A DNA stretch of 64,000 nucleotides from contig NZ_JADKYZ010000002.1 of assembly GCF_015354245.1 (NCBI RefSeq), positions 62,001 to 126,000 of the forward strand. The letters are read 5' to 3'. Made by a program: the position numbers and the translations under genes. The notes below the pieces were generated by a model that saw only the letters and a program-made list of their open reading frames with translations, was not told the DNA's origin and ran no database searches. Each line of letters starts with the position of its first letter. The stretch's first letter is position 1. Shown one piece after another: positions 28,068-37,496 of the stretch. Source of the stretch: Diaphorobacter caeni. Its GTDB lineage: Bacteria; Pseudomonadota; Gammaproteobacteria; Burkholderiales; Burkholderiaceae_C.

Positions 28068-28357
28068 TTCTGGAAGTCGTGGACATCCGCATCCAACCCG
28101 GCCAACAAAGCGCCTTTGAAGAAGCCGTCGTGCGCGGCGTCACGACCGTGATCTCCAAGGCCGTGGGTTTCAAGGGCTACACCGTTCGTCATTCCATCGA
28201 AACGCCTGAGCGCTATCTGCTGCAGATCCAATGGGAGACTCTTGAAAATCACACGGTGGATTTTCGGGGGTCGCCTGCGTTTGCGGAGTGGCGGGCGGTG
28301 GTGGGGCCGTTTTTTGCTTCGGCGCCGGTGGTGGAGCACTTCACTTCTGTTGTTTGA
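28064..28357 (+). CDS. Antibiotic biosynthesis monooxygenase (ABM) domain protein
   Basis: Small cytoplasmic protein of 97 residues with a single ABM ferredoxin-like fold: ILEVVDIRIQPGQQSAFEEAV at the start, GFKGYTVRHSIETPERYLLQIQWE in the middle, and a C-terminal FRGSPAFAEWRAVVGPFFASAPVVEHF. Family members include heme-degrading and quinol monooxygenases, but many are uncharacterised. The start is fixed by the ATGA overlap with the kinase gene and an AGGAAAG site upstream. Co-translation with a two-component system is unusual for this family and suggests either a shared stress response or simple polycistronic carriage. Confidence 0.8.
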   Translation: MILEVVDIRIQPGQQSAFEEAVVRGVTTVISKAVGFKGYTVRHSIETPERYLLQIQWETLENHTVDFRGSPAFAEWRAVVGPFFASAPVVEHFTSVV

Positions 28358-28359
28358 AT

Positions 28360-28911
28360 TTTTGCTTTTTTGCTCGCTTGGTTGAGGGCGGAGGCCGGGA
28401 CTGCCCCCGGCGGGGCAGTAACTTTTTGCTTGCGCGCAAAAAGTCACCAAAAACGCGCTTTCAATACCCGCGGCAGAACTCGCTTTGCGCTGCGCGCGCC
28501 GCTCGGACAACCGCCGCGAGCTAGATGTTCACTCGGAGGTGTGTTCGGCACTTTGCTTCGCTCGTGCAGTACATCTCGCGACTTCGCGAGATGCGGGCGC
28601 GCCAGCGCTGCGCGATTTTGATTTGCTCGCGGGATCACGTCACTCAAAAGAACAGTGGGCGTTTGCGCCCAACCCAACTTCATCGACACCCCGGCACGAG
28701 CGAAGCAAAGTGCCGCAAATTCCTCTTATTGAACATCTGACTCGCGGCGGTTGCCCGAACGAAGCGACGCAGTCGCGCAGTGAGTTCTGCCGCGTGACCC
28801 AGTATTCAAAAGCGCGCTTTTGGTGACTTTTCGCGCGCAAGCGAAAAGTTACTCCGCCGCCGGGCGGAACTCCCGGCCTCCGCCCTCAACCAAAGAGCAA
28901 AAACAAAAAAA
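28360..28911. repeat. Large imperfect inverted repeat, family 4
   Basis: Arms of about 210 bases, 28360-28567 and 28694-28911, are reverse complements of each other with scattered differences. Matching landmarks are GGTTGAGGGCGGAGGCCGG, TAACTTTTT-GCTTGCGCGC, AAAGTCACCAAAA, GGCAGAACTC, CAACCGCCGCGAG and GGCACTTTGCTTCGCTCGTGC. The 126-base centre holds a small CATCTCGCG-ACTT-CGCGAGATG hairpin. The element fills nearly all of the gap between two convergent genes (stops at 28357 and 28977). Open frames inside are mirror images of one another and are not taken as genes. Confidence 0.88.
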
Positions 28912-28976
28912 GAAAAGGTGCAAAGTCGAAACCCGACCCCACACCTTTCCTCTCAGCGAAAAAGAAGAAAACCCGA

Positions 28977-31331
28977 CTACTCGACCCGGATCACATCCGC
29001 GATCTTGAAACCGAAATCTCCTGCCTTCCCCTTGCGTCCCCGCGCAGCGCGCGCATTGTTCAAAGACCGGATCTCAAGAGTCTCTTCCCGCTCCTTGCCC
29101 CCACGCCCAATGCCCGTGAACCGCACACTGCGCGTGTACGCCGCGGCACCCGCGAGCTGGTCCTTGTCGTCCAGGTCGATCAGCATCAAGCCGCGTCCAC
29201 CCTTCTCCATGAGCTTGAGCTCGGCGATCTCGAACGTGAGAATGCGGCCGGCGATCGAGGCGCAGCACACGTGCGTCGCGGGTACCAGATCCGCACCACC
29301 GCTCGTGAATGCGGCGTGCGAGGGGCGGCACAGGGTTTCCTTGTCGCCCAGGCTCACGAACGACTTGCCGCCGCGGTTGCGCGCCGTCATGTGTTCGACC
29401 GTAGTGATGAAGCCGTAGCCACCCGATCCCGCGAGCAGCAGGGCCGCGTTGTTCGGGCCGGCGAAGTAATGCACCGGCTGCGTGCCGCTTTCCAGATCGA
29501 TGAGCGTGGTGATGGGCTGGCCGTCACCGCGTCCGCCGGGCAGTTGCGACACTGCGACGGAGTACACGCGGCCGTTGTTGCCGAAGACGATCAGCGTGTC
29601 CACCGTGCGGCATTCAAACGTGCCGTACAGCGTGTCGCCCGATTTGAAGCTGAAGCTGCCCGCTTCGTGGCCGTGGCCCGTGCGTGCGCGCACCCAGCCC
29701 TTGTCGGAGACGACCACCGTGACCGGCTCGTCCAGCACCTTCACTTCGGCGACGGCCTTCTTCTCTTCCTGGATCAGGGTGCGGCGCGCATCGGCGAACT
29801 GCTTGGCGTCGGCTTCGATTTCCTTGACCATCAAGCGGCGCAGCGCGTTCGGGTTGGCCAGAATTTCTTCGAGCTTGCCCTGCTCTTCGCGCAGTTCCTT
29901 CAGGTCCTGTTCGATCTTGATGGCTTCCAGTCGCGCCAGTTGACGCAACCTGATCTCGAGGATGTCCTCAGCCTGACGGTCGCTGAGCTTGAAGCGAGCA
30001 ATCAGCGCTTCCTTGGGCTCGTCGGACTGGCGGATGATGGCGATCACCTCGTCGATGTTCAGCAGCACGAGCTGACGACCTTCGAGGATGTGGATGCGGT
30101 CAAGCACCTTGTTCAGGCGATGCTGCGAGCGGCGGGCGATCGTCATCTGACGGAAGCTGATCCACTCTTCGAGCATCTGGCGCATCGATTTCTGCACCGG
30201 CTTGCCGTCGAGGCCGATCATCGTCAGGTTGATCGACGACGAGGTCTCGAGACTGGTGTGCGCGAGCAGTGTGGTGATGAGCTCCTGCTGCGGCACCTTG
30301 CCGGTCTTGGGCTCGATGACGATGCGCACCGGCGCGTCCTTGCTGGACTCATCGCGCACGCCGTCGAGCAGCGCGAGCATGCTGGCCTTGAGCTGGTTCT
30401 GCTCCTGCGAGAGCGCCTTCTTGCCGGTCTTGACCTTGGGGTTGGTGAGCTCTTCAATCTCTTCGAGCACCTTCTGAGTGCTGGTGCCCGGCGGCAGTTC
30501 GGTGACGATGAGCTGCCACTGGCCGCGCGCGAGTTCCTCGATCTTCCAGCGCGCGCGCACCTTCATGCTGCCGCGGCCCGTGCGGTAGGCGTCCTGGATG
30601 TCCGAGGTGCTGCTGATGATCTGACCGCCGCCCGGATAGTCGGGGCCGGGCAGGAGCGCGAACAGTTCCTCGTCCGTGAGCTTGGGCGACTTCACCAGCG
30701 CGATGCAGGCGTCCGCCACTTCGCGCAGGTTGTGGCTCGGGATTTCCGTCGCCATGCCGACCGCGATGCCGCTCGAGCCATTGAGCAGCGAGAACGGCAG
30801 ACGCGCGGGCAACTGCCTGGGTTCGTCAAAGGAGCCGTCGTAGTTGGGCATGAAGTCCACCGTGCCCATGTCGATCTCGTCGAGCAGCAGCGTGGTGATC
30901 TTGGCAAGCCGCGCTTCGGTGTAGCGCATCGCGGCGGCACCGTCGCCGTCGCGGCTGCCGAAGTTGCCCTGACCGTCGATCAGCGGGTAACGCTGGCTGA
31001 AATCCTGCGACAGGCGCACCAGCGCGTCGTAGGCCGACTGGTCGCCGTGCGGATGGTATTTGCCGAGCACGTCGCCGACGACGCGCGCGCTCTTCACCGG
31101 CTTGGCGGGCACGTTGCGCGTGGGGCCGCTGAAGCCGAGGCCCATGCGGTCCATCGCGAACAGGATGCGTCGCTGCACCGGCTTCAGGCCGTCGGACACG
31201 TCGGGCAGCGCCCGGCCCTTCACCACGGAGAGGGCATATTCCAGATAGGCCTGCTGCGCGTACTGCGCCAGTTCGAGGCCGTCGCTGTCCGGTTGGTCAG
31301 CGGAAAATTCAAGTGTGGATTGATCGCTCAT
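28977..31331 (-). CDS. parC: DNA topoisomerase IV subunit A
   Basis: Breakage-reunion subunit of topoisomerase IV, which unlinks sister chromosomes. The length of 784 residues is normal for ParC. The catalytic Tyr137 is in [12 protein letters not shown]. The quinolone-pocket segment reads [16 protein letters not shown], so the positions equivalent to E. coli Ser80 and Glu84 are Gln98 and Asp102. The C-terminal beta-pinwheel blades follow from about residue 520. The start codon overlaps the stop of the lytic transglycosylase gene (ATGA), so it is the last gene of a parE-transglycosylase-parC operon. Confidence 0.96.
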   Translation of the reverse strand: MSDQSTLEFSADQPDSDGLELAQYAQQAYLEYALSVVKGRALPDVSDGLKPVQRRILFAMDRMGLGFSGPTRNVPAKPVKSARVVGDVLGKYHPHGDQSAYDALVRLSQDFSQRYPLIDGQGNFGSRDGDGAAAMRYTEARLAKITTLLLDEIDMGTVDFMPNYDGSFDEPRQLPARLPFSLLNGSSGIAVGMATEIPSHNLREVADACIALVKSPKLTDEELFALLPGPDYPGGGQIISSTSDIQDAYRTGRGSMKVRARWKIEELARGQWQLIVTELPPGTSTQKVLEEIEELTNPKVKTGKKALSQEQNQLKASMLALLDGVRDESSKDAPVRIVIEPKTGKVPQQELITTLLAHTSLETSSSINLTMIGLDGKPVQKSMRQMLEEWISFRQMTIARRSQHRLNKVLDRIHILEGRQLVLLNIDEVIAIIRQSDEPKEALIARFKLSDRQAEDILEIRLRQLARLEAIKIEQDLKELREEQGKLEEILANPNALRRLMVKEIEADAKQFADARRTLIQEEKKAVAEVKVLDEPVTVVVSDKGWVRARTGHGHEAGSFSFKSGDTLYGTFECRTVDTLIVFGNNGRVYSVAVSQLPGGRGDGQPITTLIDLESGTQPVHYFAGPNNAALLLAGSGGYGFITTVEHMTARNRGGKSFVSLGDKETLCRPSHAAFTSGGADLVPATHVCCASIAGRILTFEIAELKLMEKGGRGLMLIDLDDKDQLAGAAAYTRSVRFTGIGRGGKEREETLEIRSLNNARAARGRKGKAGDFGFKIADVIRVE

Positions 31332-32302
31332 TCGTTCGCAGACAAGTCTTGCAATGGCGCGCGCGCGGCCATGTGCACAGCGGAGCTGCGCGCCGCGGCG
31401 CCGAGAGGTGATGTGTGGTTGGTGTTGATGGAAGAGGACGAGCCGCCCTGCGCCGGCGAGGAGTCCTCGCCCGCAGGACCCGCGTTGCCCGCATTGCCCG
31501 CAGGTATTTCCATGCGGATGCGTCCAGGCACCGCTTGCTGCGCCTGATGCGCACGGTGCGCGCGGATCGGCTCGGGCGGCTTGAGCATGGCATACAGGCC
31601 CAGCACGCTCTTCACGTAATTCTGCGTTTCACGGTAGGCGGGAATCTGGTTGCCGGCACGCTGCACGGCACCTTCGCCCGCGTTGTAGGCGGCCAGCGCC
31701 AGATCCTTGCGGCCGTGGAACATCTTGAGCAGATAGCGCAGATAACTCGCGCCCGCGCCGAGATTGGTCACCGGGTCTTCGAGCTTCTGCGCCACGCTGC
31801 GCTTTTTGTCGCTGGCCACGCCGAAGCGCGATGCGGTCGCCGGCATCAGCTGCATGAGTCCGACCGCGCCCTTGGGCGAAATGGCCTGCGAGTCGAAACC
31901 GGATTCGGTCGCGATCACCGCCTTGAGCAGTTCGTACTCGAGCCCGTAGGTTTCGGCCGCGCCGCGGATCTGCGTGCGCACGCGCTTGTAGCCCGGCGAG
32001 ATGTCGATGAACGCGAGCTTGCGTGCACCCGCATTGCGCGCCGCGGATTCGAGCGAATAGTCGGGCGGATCCAGGCGTTCCGTGGCCCCGTCGCGGGTCG
32101 AGTCGAACTGGTCGCCGCGAAAGAACAGCGAGTAGTTGGCATCGATCTGCTCGGCCGCGAAATGCGTCACGCCGCGTGAATCGACATAGGCCCAGAGGTC
32201 GGCATGGGCGGACTGCTGCGCAGCGAAGAAGCACAGCAACGCCGCCACCACCGGCATGCGCCAGCGGCCGGAGGGTCGTGCTGAAGTCTGCGGCGCGAAC
32301 AT
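31328..32302 (-). CDS. Lytic transglycosylase (SLT domain)
   Basis: Periplasmic muramidase-like enzyme that cleaves peptidoglycan glycan strands with formation of anhydromuramic ends. In 324 residues the N-terminal signal peptide ends near SAHA. A DUF4124-like segment ([18 protein letters not shown]) comes next, then the SLT catalytic domain with Glu133 in [27 protein letters not shown] and the [12 protein letters not shown] motif. The C-terminal 70 residues are a Gly/Ala/Ser/Pro-rich tail. It starts three bases after parE and overlaps parC by four, so a cell-wall enzyme is translated between two topoisomerase IV subunits. Confidence 0.9.
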   Translation of the reverse strand: MFAPQTSARPSGRWRMPVVAALLCFFAAQQSAHADLWAYVDSRGVTHFAAEQIDANYSLFFRGDQFDSTRDGATERLDPPDYSLESAARNAGARKLAFIDISPGYKRVRTQIRGAAETYGLEYELLKAVIATESGFDSQAISPKGAVGLMQLMPATASRFGVASDKKRSVAQKLEDPVTNLGAGASYLRYLLKMFHGRKDLALAAYNAGEGAVQRAGNQIPAYRETQNYVKSVLGLYAMLKPPEPIRAHRAHQAQQAVPGRIRMEIPAGNAGNAGPAGEDSSPAQGGSSSSINTNHTSPLGAAARSSAVHMAARAPLQDLSANE

Positions 32303-32305
32303 GGC

Positions 32306-34288
32306 TTAGATGTCCACCTCGACCTCGTCGCCGTGCACTTCCATGAGCTCACGGCGCGCGGCGGCTTCGCCCTTGCCCATGAGCTTGGACATCAGACCTT
32401 CGGTCGCGCTCACGTCAACGCTGCCCACGCGCACCGGCAGCAGGCGGCGGGTGTCGGGGTTGAGCGTGGTTTCCCAGAGCTGCTCGGCGTTCATTTCACC
32501 GAGGCCCTTGAAGCGGCTGATCTGGCACTTCTCGCGCGGCACGCCGTCCTTGACGGCCTTGTCGAGAATCGAGTCGAGTTCGCCCTGATCGAGCGCATAG
32601 ACCTTGGCCGCAGGCTTCTTGCCACGCGCGGGAATGTCCACGCGGAACAGCGGCGGCCGCGCGACGTAGATGTTTCCGGCGTCGATGAGCTTGGGGAAGT
32701 GACGGAAGAACAGCGTCAGCAGCAGCACCTGGATGTGCGAGCCGTCCACGTCCGCATCCGAGAGAATGCAGATCTTGCCGTAGCGCAGACCGGAGAGGTC
32801 GGGCGTGTCGTTCGGGCCATGCGGATCGACGCCGATGGCCACCGAGATGTCGTGCACTTCGGTGTTGGCGAACAGGCGGTCGCGCTCGACCTCCCAGGTG
32901 TTCAACACCTTGCCGCGCAGCGGCAGCACGGCCTGGTTTTCCTTGTCGCGGCCCATCTTGGCGCTGCCACCGGCGGAGTCGCCCTCGACCAGGAACACTT
33001 CGTTGTATGCCAGATCGCGGCTTTCGCAATCGGTGAGCTTGCCGGGCAGCACGGCCACGCCGGAGCCCTTCCTCTTCTCGACCTTCTGGCCCGCGCGCTG
33101 TCGCGTCTGCGCGGCCTTGATGGCGAGCTCGGCGAGCTTCTTGCCGAAGTCGACGTTCTCGTTGAGCCAGAGTTCGAGCGACGGGCGCACGAAGCTCGAG
33201 ACCAGACGCACGGCGTCGCGCGAGTTCAGGCGCTCCTTGATCTGGCCCTGGAACTGCGGATCGAGCACCTTGGCCGAGAGCACGTAGCTGGCGCGCGCGA
33301 ACACGTCTTCGGGCATGAGCTTCACGCCCTTGGGCAGCAGCGAGTGGAACTCGATGAAGCTCTTGACGGCCTGGAACAGACCATCGCGCAGGCCGCTCTC
33401 GTGCGTGCCGCCTGCGGTGGTGGGGATCAGGTTGACGTAGCTCTCGCGCACCGGCGAGCCATCTTCGGTGAACGCCACGCACCATGCGGCGCCCTCGCCC
33501 TCCGCAAAGCTCTCGTTGTGGCGATCGGCATAGCCCTCGCCCTCGAACAGAGGGATCACCGGATCGGCGGAAAGCGTCTGCGCCAGATAGTCGCGCAGGC
33601 CGCCCTTGTATTGCCACGACTGCGTGTCCTTGGTCTTTTCGTTGACCAGCGTGACGGTCACGCCGGGCATCAGCACGGCCTTGCTGCGCAGCAGATTGGT
33701 GAGCTCGCCCATCGGCAGGGCTGCCGACTCGAAATACGATGCATCGGGCCAGACCTGCACGGTCGTGCCCTGCTTGCGCTCGCCGGACTGCAGCGCGCGG
33801 GCGACGAGCGGCTCGATCACGTCGCCGCCGGAGAACGTCAGCTTCGCGATCTGGCCTTCGCGGTGCGTGGTCACTTCAAGGCGCTTGGACAGCGCGTTGG
33901 TCACCGACACGCCCACGCCGTGCAGACCACCGGAGAAGCTGTACGCGCCGCCCTTGCCCTTGTCGAACTTGCCGCCCGCGTGCAGACGCGTGAACACGAT
34001 CTCCACGACGGGTGCGCCTTCATCGGGGTGCAGGCCGAACGGAATGCCGCGGCCGTCATCCTCCACGCTCACCGAGCCGTCGATGTGCAGGGTGACCTTG
34101 ATCTTCTTGCCGTAACCGGCAAGCGCCTCGTCGGCGGCGTTGTCCAACACCTCCTGAAGGATGTGCAACGGGTTGTCCGTGCGGGTGTACATGCCCGGAC
34201 GCTGCTTGACGGGCTCCAGTCCCTTGAGGACGCGAATGGAGCCTTCAGAGTATTCACTTGCCGGATTGGATGCGGGTTTGGTTGCCAT
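32306..34288 (-). CDS. parE: DNA topoisomerase IV subunit B
   Basis: ATPase subunit of topoisomerase IV. In 660 residues the GHKL ATP site is seen in EVLDNAADEALAGYG, the EDDGRGIP segment and SFSGGLHGVGVSVTNALS. The Toprim metal site is seen in EGDSAGGSAK and the later DADVDGSHI. The C-terminal FKGLGEMNAEQLWETTLNP is typical. First gene of the operon with the lytic transglycosylase and parC. The 110-base gap upstream to the divergent MFS gene must hold both promoters and contains a LexA-like sequence. Confidence 0.96.
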   Translation of the reverse strand: MATKPASNPASEYSEGSIRVLKGLEPVKQRPGMYTRTDNPLHILQEVLDNAADEALAGYGKKIKVTLHIDGSVSVEDDGRGIPFGLHPDEGAPVVEIVFTRLHAGGKFDKGKGGAYSFSGGLHGVGVSVTNALSKRLEVTTHREGQIAKLTFSGGDVIEPLVARALQSGERKQGTTVQVWPDASYFESAALPMGELTNLLRSKAVLMPGVTVTLVNEKTKDTQSWQYKGGLRDYLAQTLSADPVIPLFEGEGYADRHNESFAEGEGAAWCVAFTEDGSPVRESYVNLIPTTAGGTHESGLRDGLFQAVKSFIEFHSLLPKGVKLMPEDVFARASYVLSAKVLDPQFQGQIKERLNSRDAVRLVSSFVRPSLELWLNENVDFGKKLAELAIKAAQTRQRAGQKVEKRKGSGVAVLPGKLTDCESRDLAYNEVFLVEGDSAGGSAKMGRDKENQAVLPLRGKVLNTWEVERDRLFANTEVHDISVAIGVDPHGPNDTPDLSGLRYGKICILSDADVDGSHIQVLLLTLFFRHFPKLIDAGNIYVARPPLFRVDIPARGKKPAAKVYALDQGELDSILDKAVKDGVPREKCQISRFKGLGEMNAEQLWETTLNPDTRRLLPVRVGSVDVSATEGLMSKLMGKGEAAARRELMEVHGDEVEVDI

Positions 34289-34303
34289 GGCGGCGCATTG
34301 TAA

Positions 34304-34323
34304 TACTGGATATAAAAACAGGC
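34304..34323. promoter_or_regulatory. LexA-like site between parE and the MFS gene
   Basis: TACTG, ten A/T-rich bases, then CAG matches the SOS-box pattern TACTG-N10-CAGTA in the left half and three of five bases in the right half. It lies 16 bases before the parE start codon. One half-site is imperfect, and by-eye matches in A/T-rich promoters are common. Confidence 0.3.
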
Positions 34324-34398
34324 TGATGGAATTCTTCAGCCGCTGACGGGGAGTCCGTCGCTGAGCAGACGCGCGAGGTTTTGGCTACAGTGACGCAA

Positions 34399-35619
34399 AT
34401 GCAAAGCGAATTAAAAAAATTGTCAATGACGCAGGTGTTGGCTTGCGGCGCTGCCGTGGTCACGCTGTCGATGGGGATCCGCCATGGTTTCGGCATGTGG
34501 CTGCAGCCCATCACGCAGGACATGGGCTGGACTCGGGAGACATTCGCTTTCGCGCTCGCCGTGCAGAATCTGGCCTGGGGTGTCTTCGGCATTGTAGGAG
34601 GCATTGCCGCCGACCGCTTCGGCGCGTTCAAGGTGCTGATCTGCGGCGCGGTGCTCTACGCTCTCGGCCTCGCTGGAATGGCCACATCGCCGACGCCGGG
34701 ATGGTTCGCGCTGACCACGGGCGTGCTGATCGGCGCGGCGCAGGCGGGCACGACCTACGCGGTGATCTACGGCGTGCTGGGTCGCCAGATCTCGCCGGAC
34801 AAGCGCTCCTGGGCCATGGGCGTGGCGGCGGCTGCGGGCTCGTTCGGCCAGTTCCTCATGGTGCCGGTCGAGGGCCAGTTGATCCTGCAGCTGGGCTGGA
34901 AGACCGCGCTGCTGGTGCTGTCGATTGCTGTGCTGCTGATCATTCCGCTCGCATTCGGCCTGCGTGAGCCGGGCTTCCAGAGCGGCGCCGCACGCGCACC
35001 GCGCACGCAGAGCGCCGGTGCCGCGTTCAAGGAAGCCATCCGCTACCCGAGCTTTCTGCTGCTGACCGCCGGTTACTTCGTCTGCGGATTCCAGGTGGTG
35101 TTCATCGGCGTGCACATGCCCAGCTACCTCAAGGACCACGGCCTGTCGCCGCAGGTGGCGAGCTATGCGCTCGCGCTGATCGGGCTGTTCAACGTGTTCG
35201 GCACCTACATCGCGGGCTCGCTCGGCCAGCACATGCCCAAGCGCCACATTCTCGCGTTCATCTACTTTGCACGGGCGGTGGCGATCACCGTGTTCCTGCT
35301 GGTGCCGCTGTCGCCCGCATCGGTCTATGTGTTCTCGGCGGTGATCGGCGCACTGTGGCTGTCCACCGTGCCGCCGACGAATGCCACGGTGGTGCAGATC
35401 TTTGGCGTGCAGCACATGTCGATGCTCAGCGGCTTCATCTTCTTCAGCCACCAGATCGGCAGCTTTCTCGGCGTCTGGCTCGGGGGCTATCTCTACGACA
35501 AGACCGGCAGCTACGATGTGGTCTGGTATCTGTCGATTGCCCTTGGCATCTTCGCGGGATTGGTGAATCTGCCGGTGCGCGAGAATGCCATCCATCGCGC
35601 CACTCCCAAACTGGCCTGA
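34399..35619 (+). CDS. MFS transporter
   Basis: Major facilitator superfamily carrier of 406 residues with twelve predicted helices. It has the loop 2-3 motif GGIAADRFGAFKVL and the central loop after helix 6 (REPGFQSG). The general sequence type matches the oxalate/formate-antiporter-like group of monocarboxylate carriers; the substrate is unknown. The ATG at 34399 (MQSELKKLSMTQVL) is preferred; GTG at 34390 lies better spaced after a GAGG and is a real alternative. A small membrane protein follows after ten bases and is probably co-transcribed. Confidence 0.82.
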   Translation: MQSELKKLSMTQVLACGAAVVTLSMGIRHGFGMWLQPITQDMGWTRETFAFALAVQNLAWGVFGIVGGIAADRFGAFKVLICGAVLYALGLAGMATSPTPGWFALTTGVLIGAAQAGTTYAVIYGVLGRQISPDKRSWAMGVAAAAGSFGQFLMVPVEGQLILQLGWKTALLVLSIAVLLIIPLAFGLREPGFQSGAARAPRTQSAGAAFKEAIRYPSFLLLTAGYFVCGFQVVFIGVHMPSYLKDHGLSPQVASYALALIGLFNVFGTYIAGSLGQHMPKRHILAFIYFARAVAITVFLLVPLSPASVYVFSAVIGALWLSTVPPTNATVVQIFGVQHMSMLSGFIFFSHQIGSFLGVWLGGYLYDKTGSYDVVWYLSIALGIFAGLVNLPVRENAIHRATPKLA

Positions 35620-35629
35620 GCCATCCTCC

Positions 35630-35797
35630 ATGCAGAGCACCCACGATCCATCCGCTGAACAAGCCCCTGCGCCCCGCGCCGGGCTCAGGCTTGCCGTGGC
35701 CCTGGGCGTGGTCGTGGCTCTGCTCGCGGTCTTCATGCTGTATACCGACCCGGAATTCATGATCACGGTCGCCGACCAGCTCTGGTCCTGCTTTTGA
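35630..35797 (+). CDS. Small single-pass membrane protein
   Basis: A 55-residue protein: a Pro/Ala-rich cytoplasmic start, one transmembrane helix (about residues 16-37, RLAVALGVVVALLAVFMLYT) and a short C-terminus PEFMITVADQLWSCF. I do not recognise a named family. The sharp hydrophobic segment, the position ten bases after the MFS stop and codon use like its neighbours support it as a real gene. It could assist the transporter or be independent. Confidence 0.55.
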   Translation: MQSTHDPSAEQAPAPRAGLRLAVALGVVVALLAVFMLYTDPEFMITVADQLWSCF

Positions 35798-35891
35798 TGC
35801 ACCGCTCAACCCCTTGCATTGCCGGCGAGTTGGTCAATAATCGCCCACCTTCCCGCTCTCGCCCTGCCGCTTCGGCAAACATGGCCCATTG

Positions 35892-36494
35892 ATGTCCTCC
35901 TGCACACCCGTCAGCGCATCCTCCGGCGAATCCGCCTTGCAGCATGCCCCGTTGCATCCGCCTTCGGACTGGATCCAGCGTTGGTCGCATCTGGTGCCAA
36001 CGGGCGCCCGCGTGCTTGACGTGGCCTGCGGCCCCGGTCGGCACATGCGGTGGTTTGCCGAACTCGGCTTCGCCGTCACCGGCGTGGACCGCTCCGGCGA
36101 AGCGCTGGCCTCCGCCGCTCGCTTCGGCGAGGTGATCGAGGCCGACATAGAAGGCGACATCTGGCCACTCGCCGGACGGCAATTTGGCGGTGTGGTGGTC
36201 ACCAATTACCTCTGGCGACCAAATTTCTCGGACATTCTCGCCAGCGTCGCCCCCGGCGGCGTGCTGATCTACGAAACTTTTGCCATCGGCAACGAGTCCG
36301 TAGGAAGACCGGCGCGTGCGGAATTTCTGCTGCAACCCGGTGAATTGCTGGGGCTTTGCAAAGGTTTACGCATCATCGCCTACGAGGACGGATTCCTTGA
36401 GGAGCCCGCCCGATTCGTGCAGCGCATCGTCGCCAGACGTGAAACCGCACCCGCGACAGAGTTGTTCAGGGCCCGACTGGGTCGCTCTGTCTAG
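35892..36494 (+). CDS. Class I SAM-dependent methyltransferase
   Basis: Cytoplasmic methyltransferase of 200 residues. The SAM-binding motif I is LDVACGPG at 42-49, followed by the acidic end of the second strand in [11 protein letters not shown] and the motif [12 protein letters not shown]. The C-terminus ([11 protein letters not shown]) is of the type seen in small uncharacterised family members. The substrate is unknown. Start at ATG 35892; a TTG directly before it is in frame. The last codons approach the dapA promoter region; dapA begins 35 bases later. Confidence 0.78.
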   Translation: MSSCTPVSASSGESALQHAPLHPPSDWIQRWSHLVPTGARVLDVACGPGRHMRWFAELGFAVTGVDRSGEALASAARFGEVIEADIEGDIWPLAGRQFGGVVVTNYLWRPNFSDILASVAPGGVLIYETFAIGNESVGRPARAEFLLQPGELLGLCKGLRIIAYEDGFLEEPARFVQRIVARRETAPATELFRARLGRSV

Positions 36495-36495
36495 T

Positions 36496-36501
36496 TAGAA
36501 T
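36496..36501 (+). promoter_or_regulatory. Candidate -10 box for dapA
   Basis: TAGAAT overlaps the 3' edge of the methyltransferase gene, 28 bases before the dapA ATG at 36530. A transcript starting just after it could not use the earlier in-frame ATG at 36500, which supports the later start. The -35 region is poor. Confidence 0.35.
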
Positions 36502-36529
36502 GCTTCTTTCCCCGTTTAACGATACGGAC

Positions 36530-37429
36530 ATGACTTCTCCCAGCGCTCCTCTGACCGGCAGCATCGTCGCTCTGGTCACCCCCATGCATCAAGACGGCAG
36601 TGTGGACTACCCCACCCTGCGCAAACTGATCGACTGGCATATCGCCGAAGGCACCGCCTGTCTGGGCGTGGTTGGAACGACCGGTGAGTCGCCCACGGTC
36701 AACGTGGAAGAACACTGCGAGATCATCCGCGTGTCCGTCGAGCAGGCCGCCAAGCGCGTGCCCGTGATGGCCGGCTGCGGCGCCAACTCGACGGCCGAAG
36801 CCATCGAACTGGCCAAGTTCGCCAAGAGCGTCGGCGCCGACAGCCAGCTCCAGGTCGTGCCCTACTACAACAAGCCGACGCAAGAAGGCCAGTACCAGCA
36901 CTTCAAGACGATCGCCGAGGCCGTCGGCGATCTGCCCATGTACCTGTACAACGTGCCCGGTCGCTCGGTCGCGGACATGCAGCACGACACCGTGCTGCGC
37001 CTCGCGCAGGTGCCCGGCATCGTCGGCATCAAGGAAGCCACCGGCAACATCGAACGTGCGCAGTGGCTGATCCGCGACGTGCCCAAGGGCTTCGGCGTCT
37101 ACTCCGGTGACGATCCGACCGCCGTGGCACTGATGCTCTGCGGCGGCCAGGGCAACATCAGCGTGACGGCCAACGTGGCCCCGCGCATGATGGCCGAGCT
37201 GTGCAAGGCGGCCATCGCCGGCGACGCCCGCAAGGCCATGGAAATCCAGCTCAAGCTGATGCCCGTGCACAAGAACCTGTTTGTGGAAGCCAACCCCATC
37301 CCCGTGAAGTGGGCCATGCAGCGCATGGGCCTTTGCGGCGGCACCCTGCGACTGCCCATGACCACGATGAGCCAAGGCAATGAAGCCGTCGTGGAAGCTG
37401 CGCTACGCTCGGCGGGTTTGCTCAACTGA
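36530..37429 (+). CDS. dapA: 4-hydroxy-tetrahydrodipicolinate synthase
   Basis: Condenses pyruvate and aspartate semialdehyde, the first committed step to lysine and meso-diaminopimelate for peptidoglycan. In 299 residues the Schiff-base lysine is Lys168 in VGIKEATG, the triad tyrosine Tyr140 in YLYNVPGRS, and Thr50-Thr51 lie in GTTGESPT. Start at ATG 36530 gives the standard DapA beginning ([11 protein letters not shown]). bamC follows after 67 bases, the same order as in E. coli. Confidence 0.96.
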   Translation: MTSPSAPLTGSIVALVTPMHQDGSVDYPTLRKLIDWHIAEGTACLGVVGTTGESPTVNVEEHCEIIRVSVEQAAKRVPVMAGCGANSTAEAIELAKFAKSVGADSQLQVVPYYNKPTQEGQYQHFKTIAEAVGDLPMYLYNVPGRSVADMQHDTVLRLAQVPGIVGIKEATGNIERAQWLIRDVPKGFGVYSGDDPTAVALMLCGGQGNISVTANVAPRMMAELCKAAIAGDARKAMEIQLKLMPVHKNLFVEANPIPVKWAMQRMGLCGGTLRLPMTTMSQGNEAVVEAALRSAGLLN

Positions 37430-37496
37430 AGTGATACCGGTCTGCCCGCGCGGCTCAGCTGGCCAGCGGCACTTCCAAATCAATGAGGAATTTCGC

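Noticed and set aside
28444-28840. Several open frames inside the 28.4-28.9 kb inverted repeat (peptides with HERSKVP and RGGCP)
   Set aside because: They occur as mirror images on both strands because of the inverted repeat, have no ribosome binding site, and lie in a gap between convergent genes.
29271-31547. Long plus-strand open frame opposite parC
   Set aside because: Antisense shadow; the minus strand has the complete ParC with catalytic Tyr and the expected operon context.
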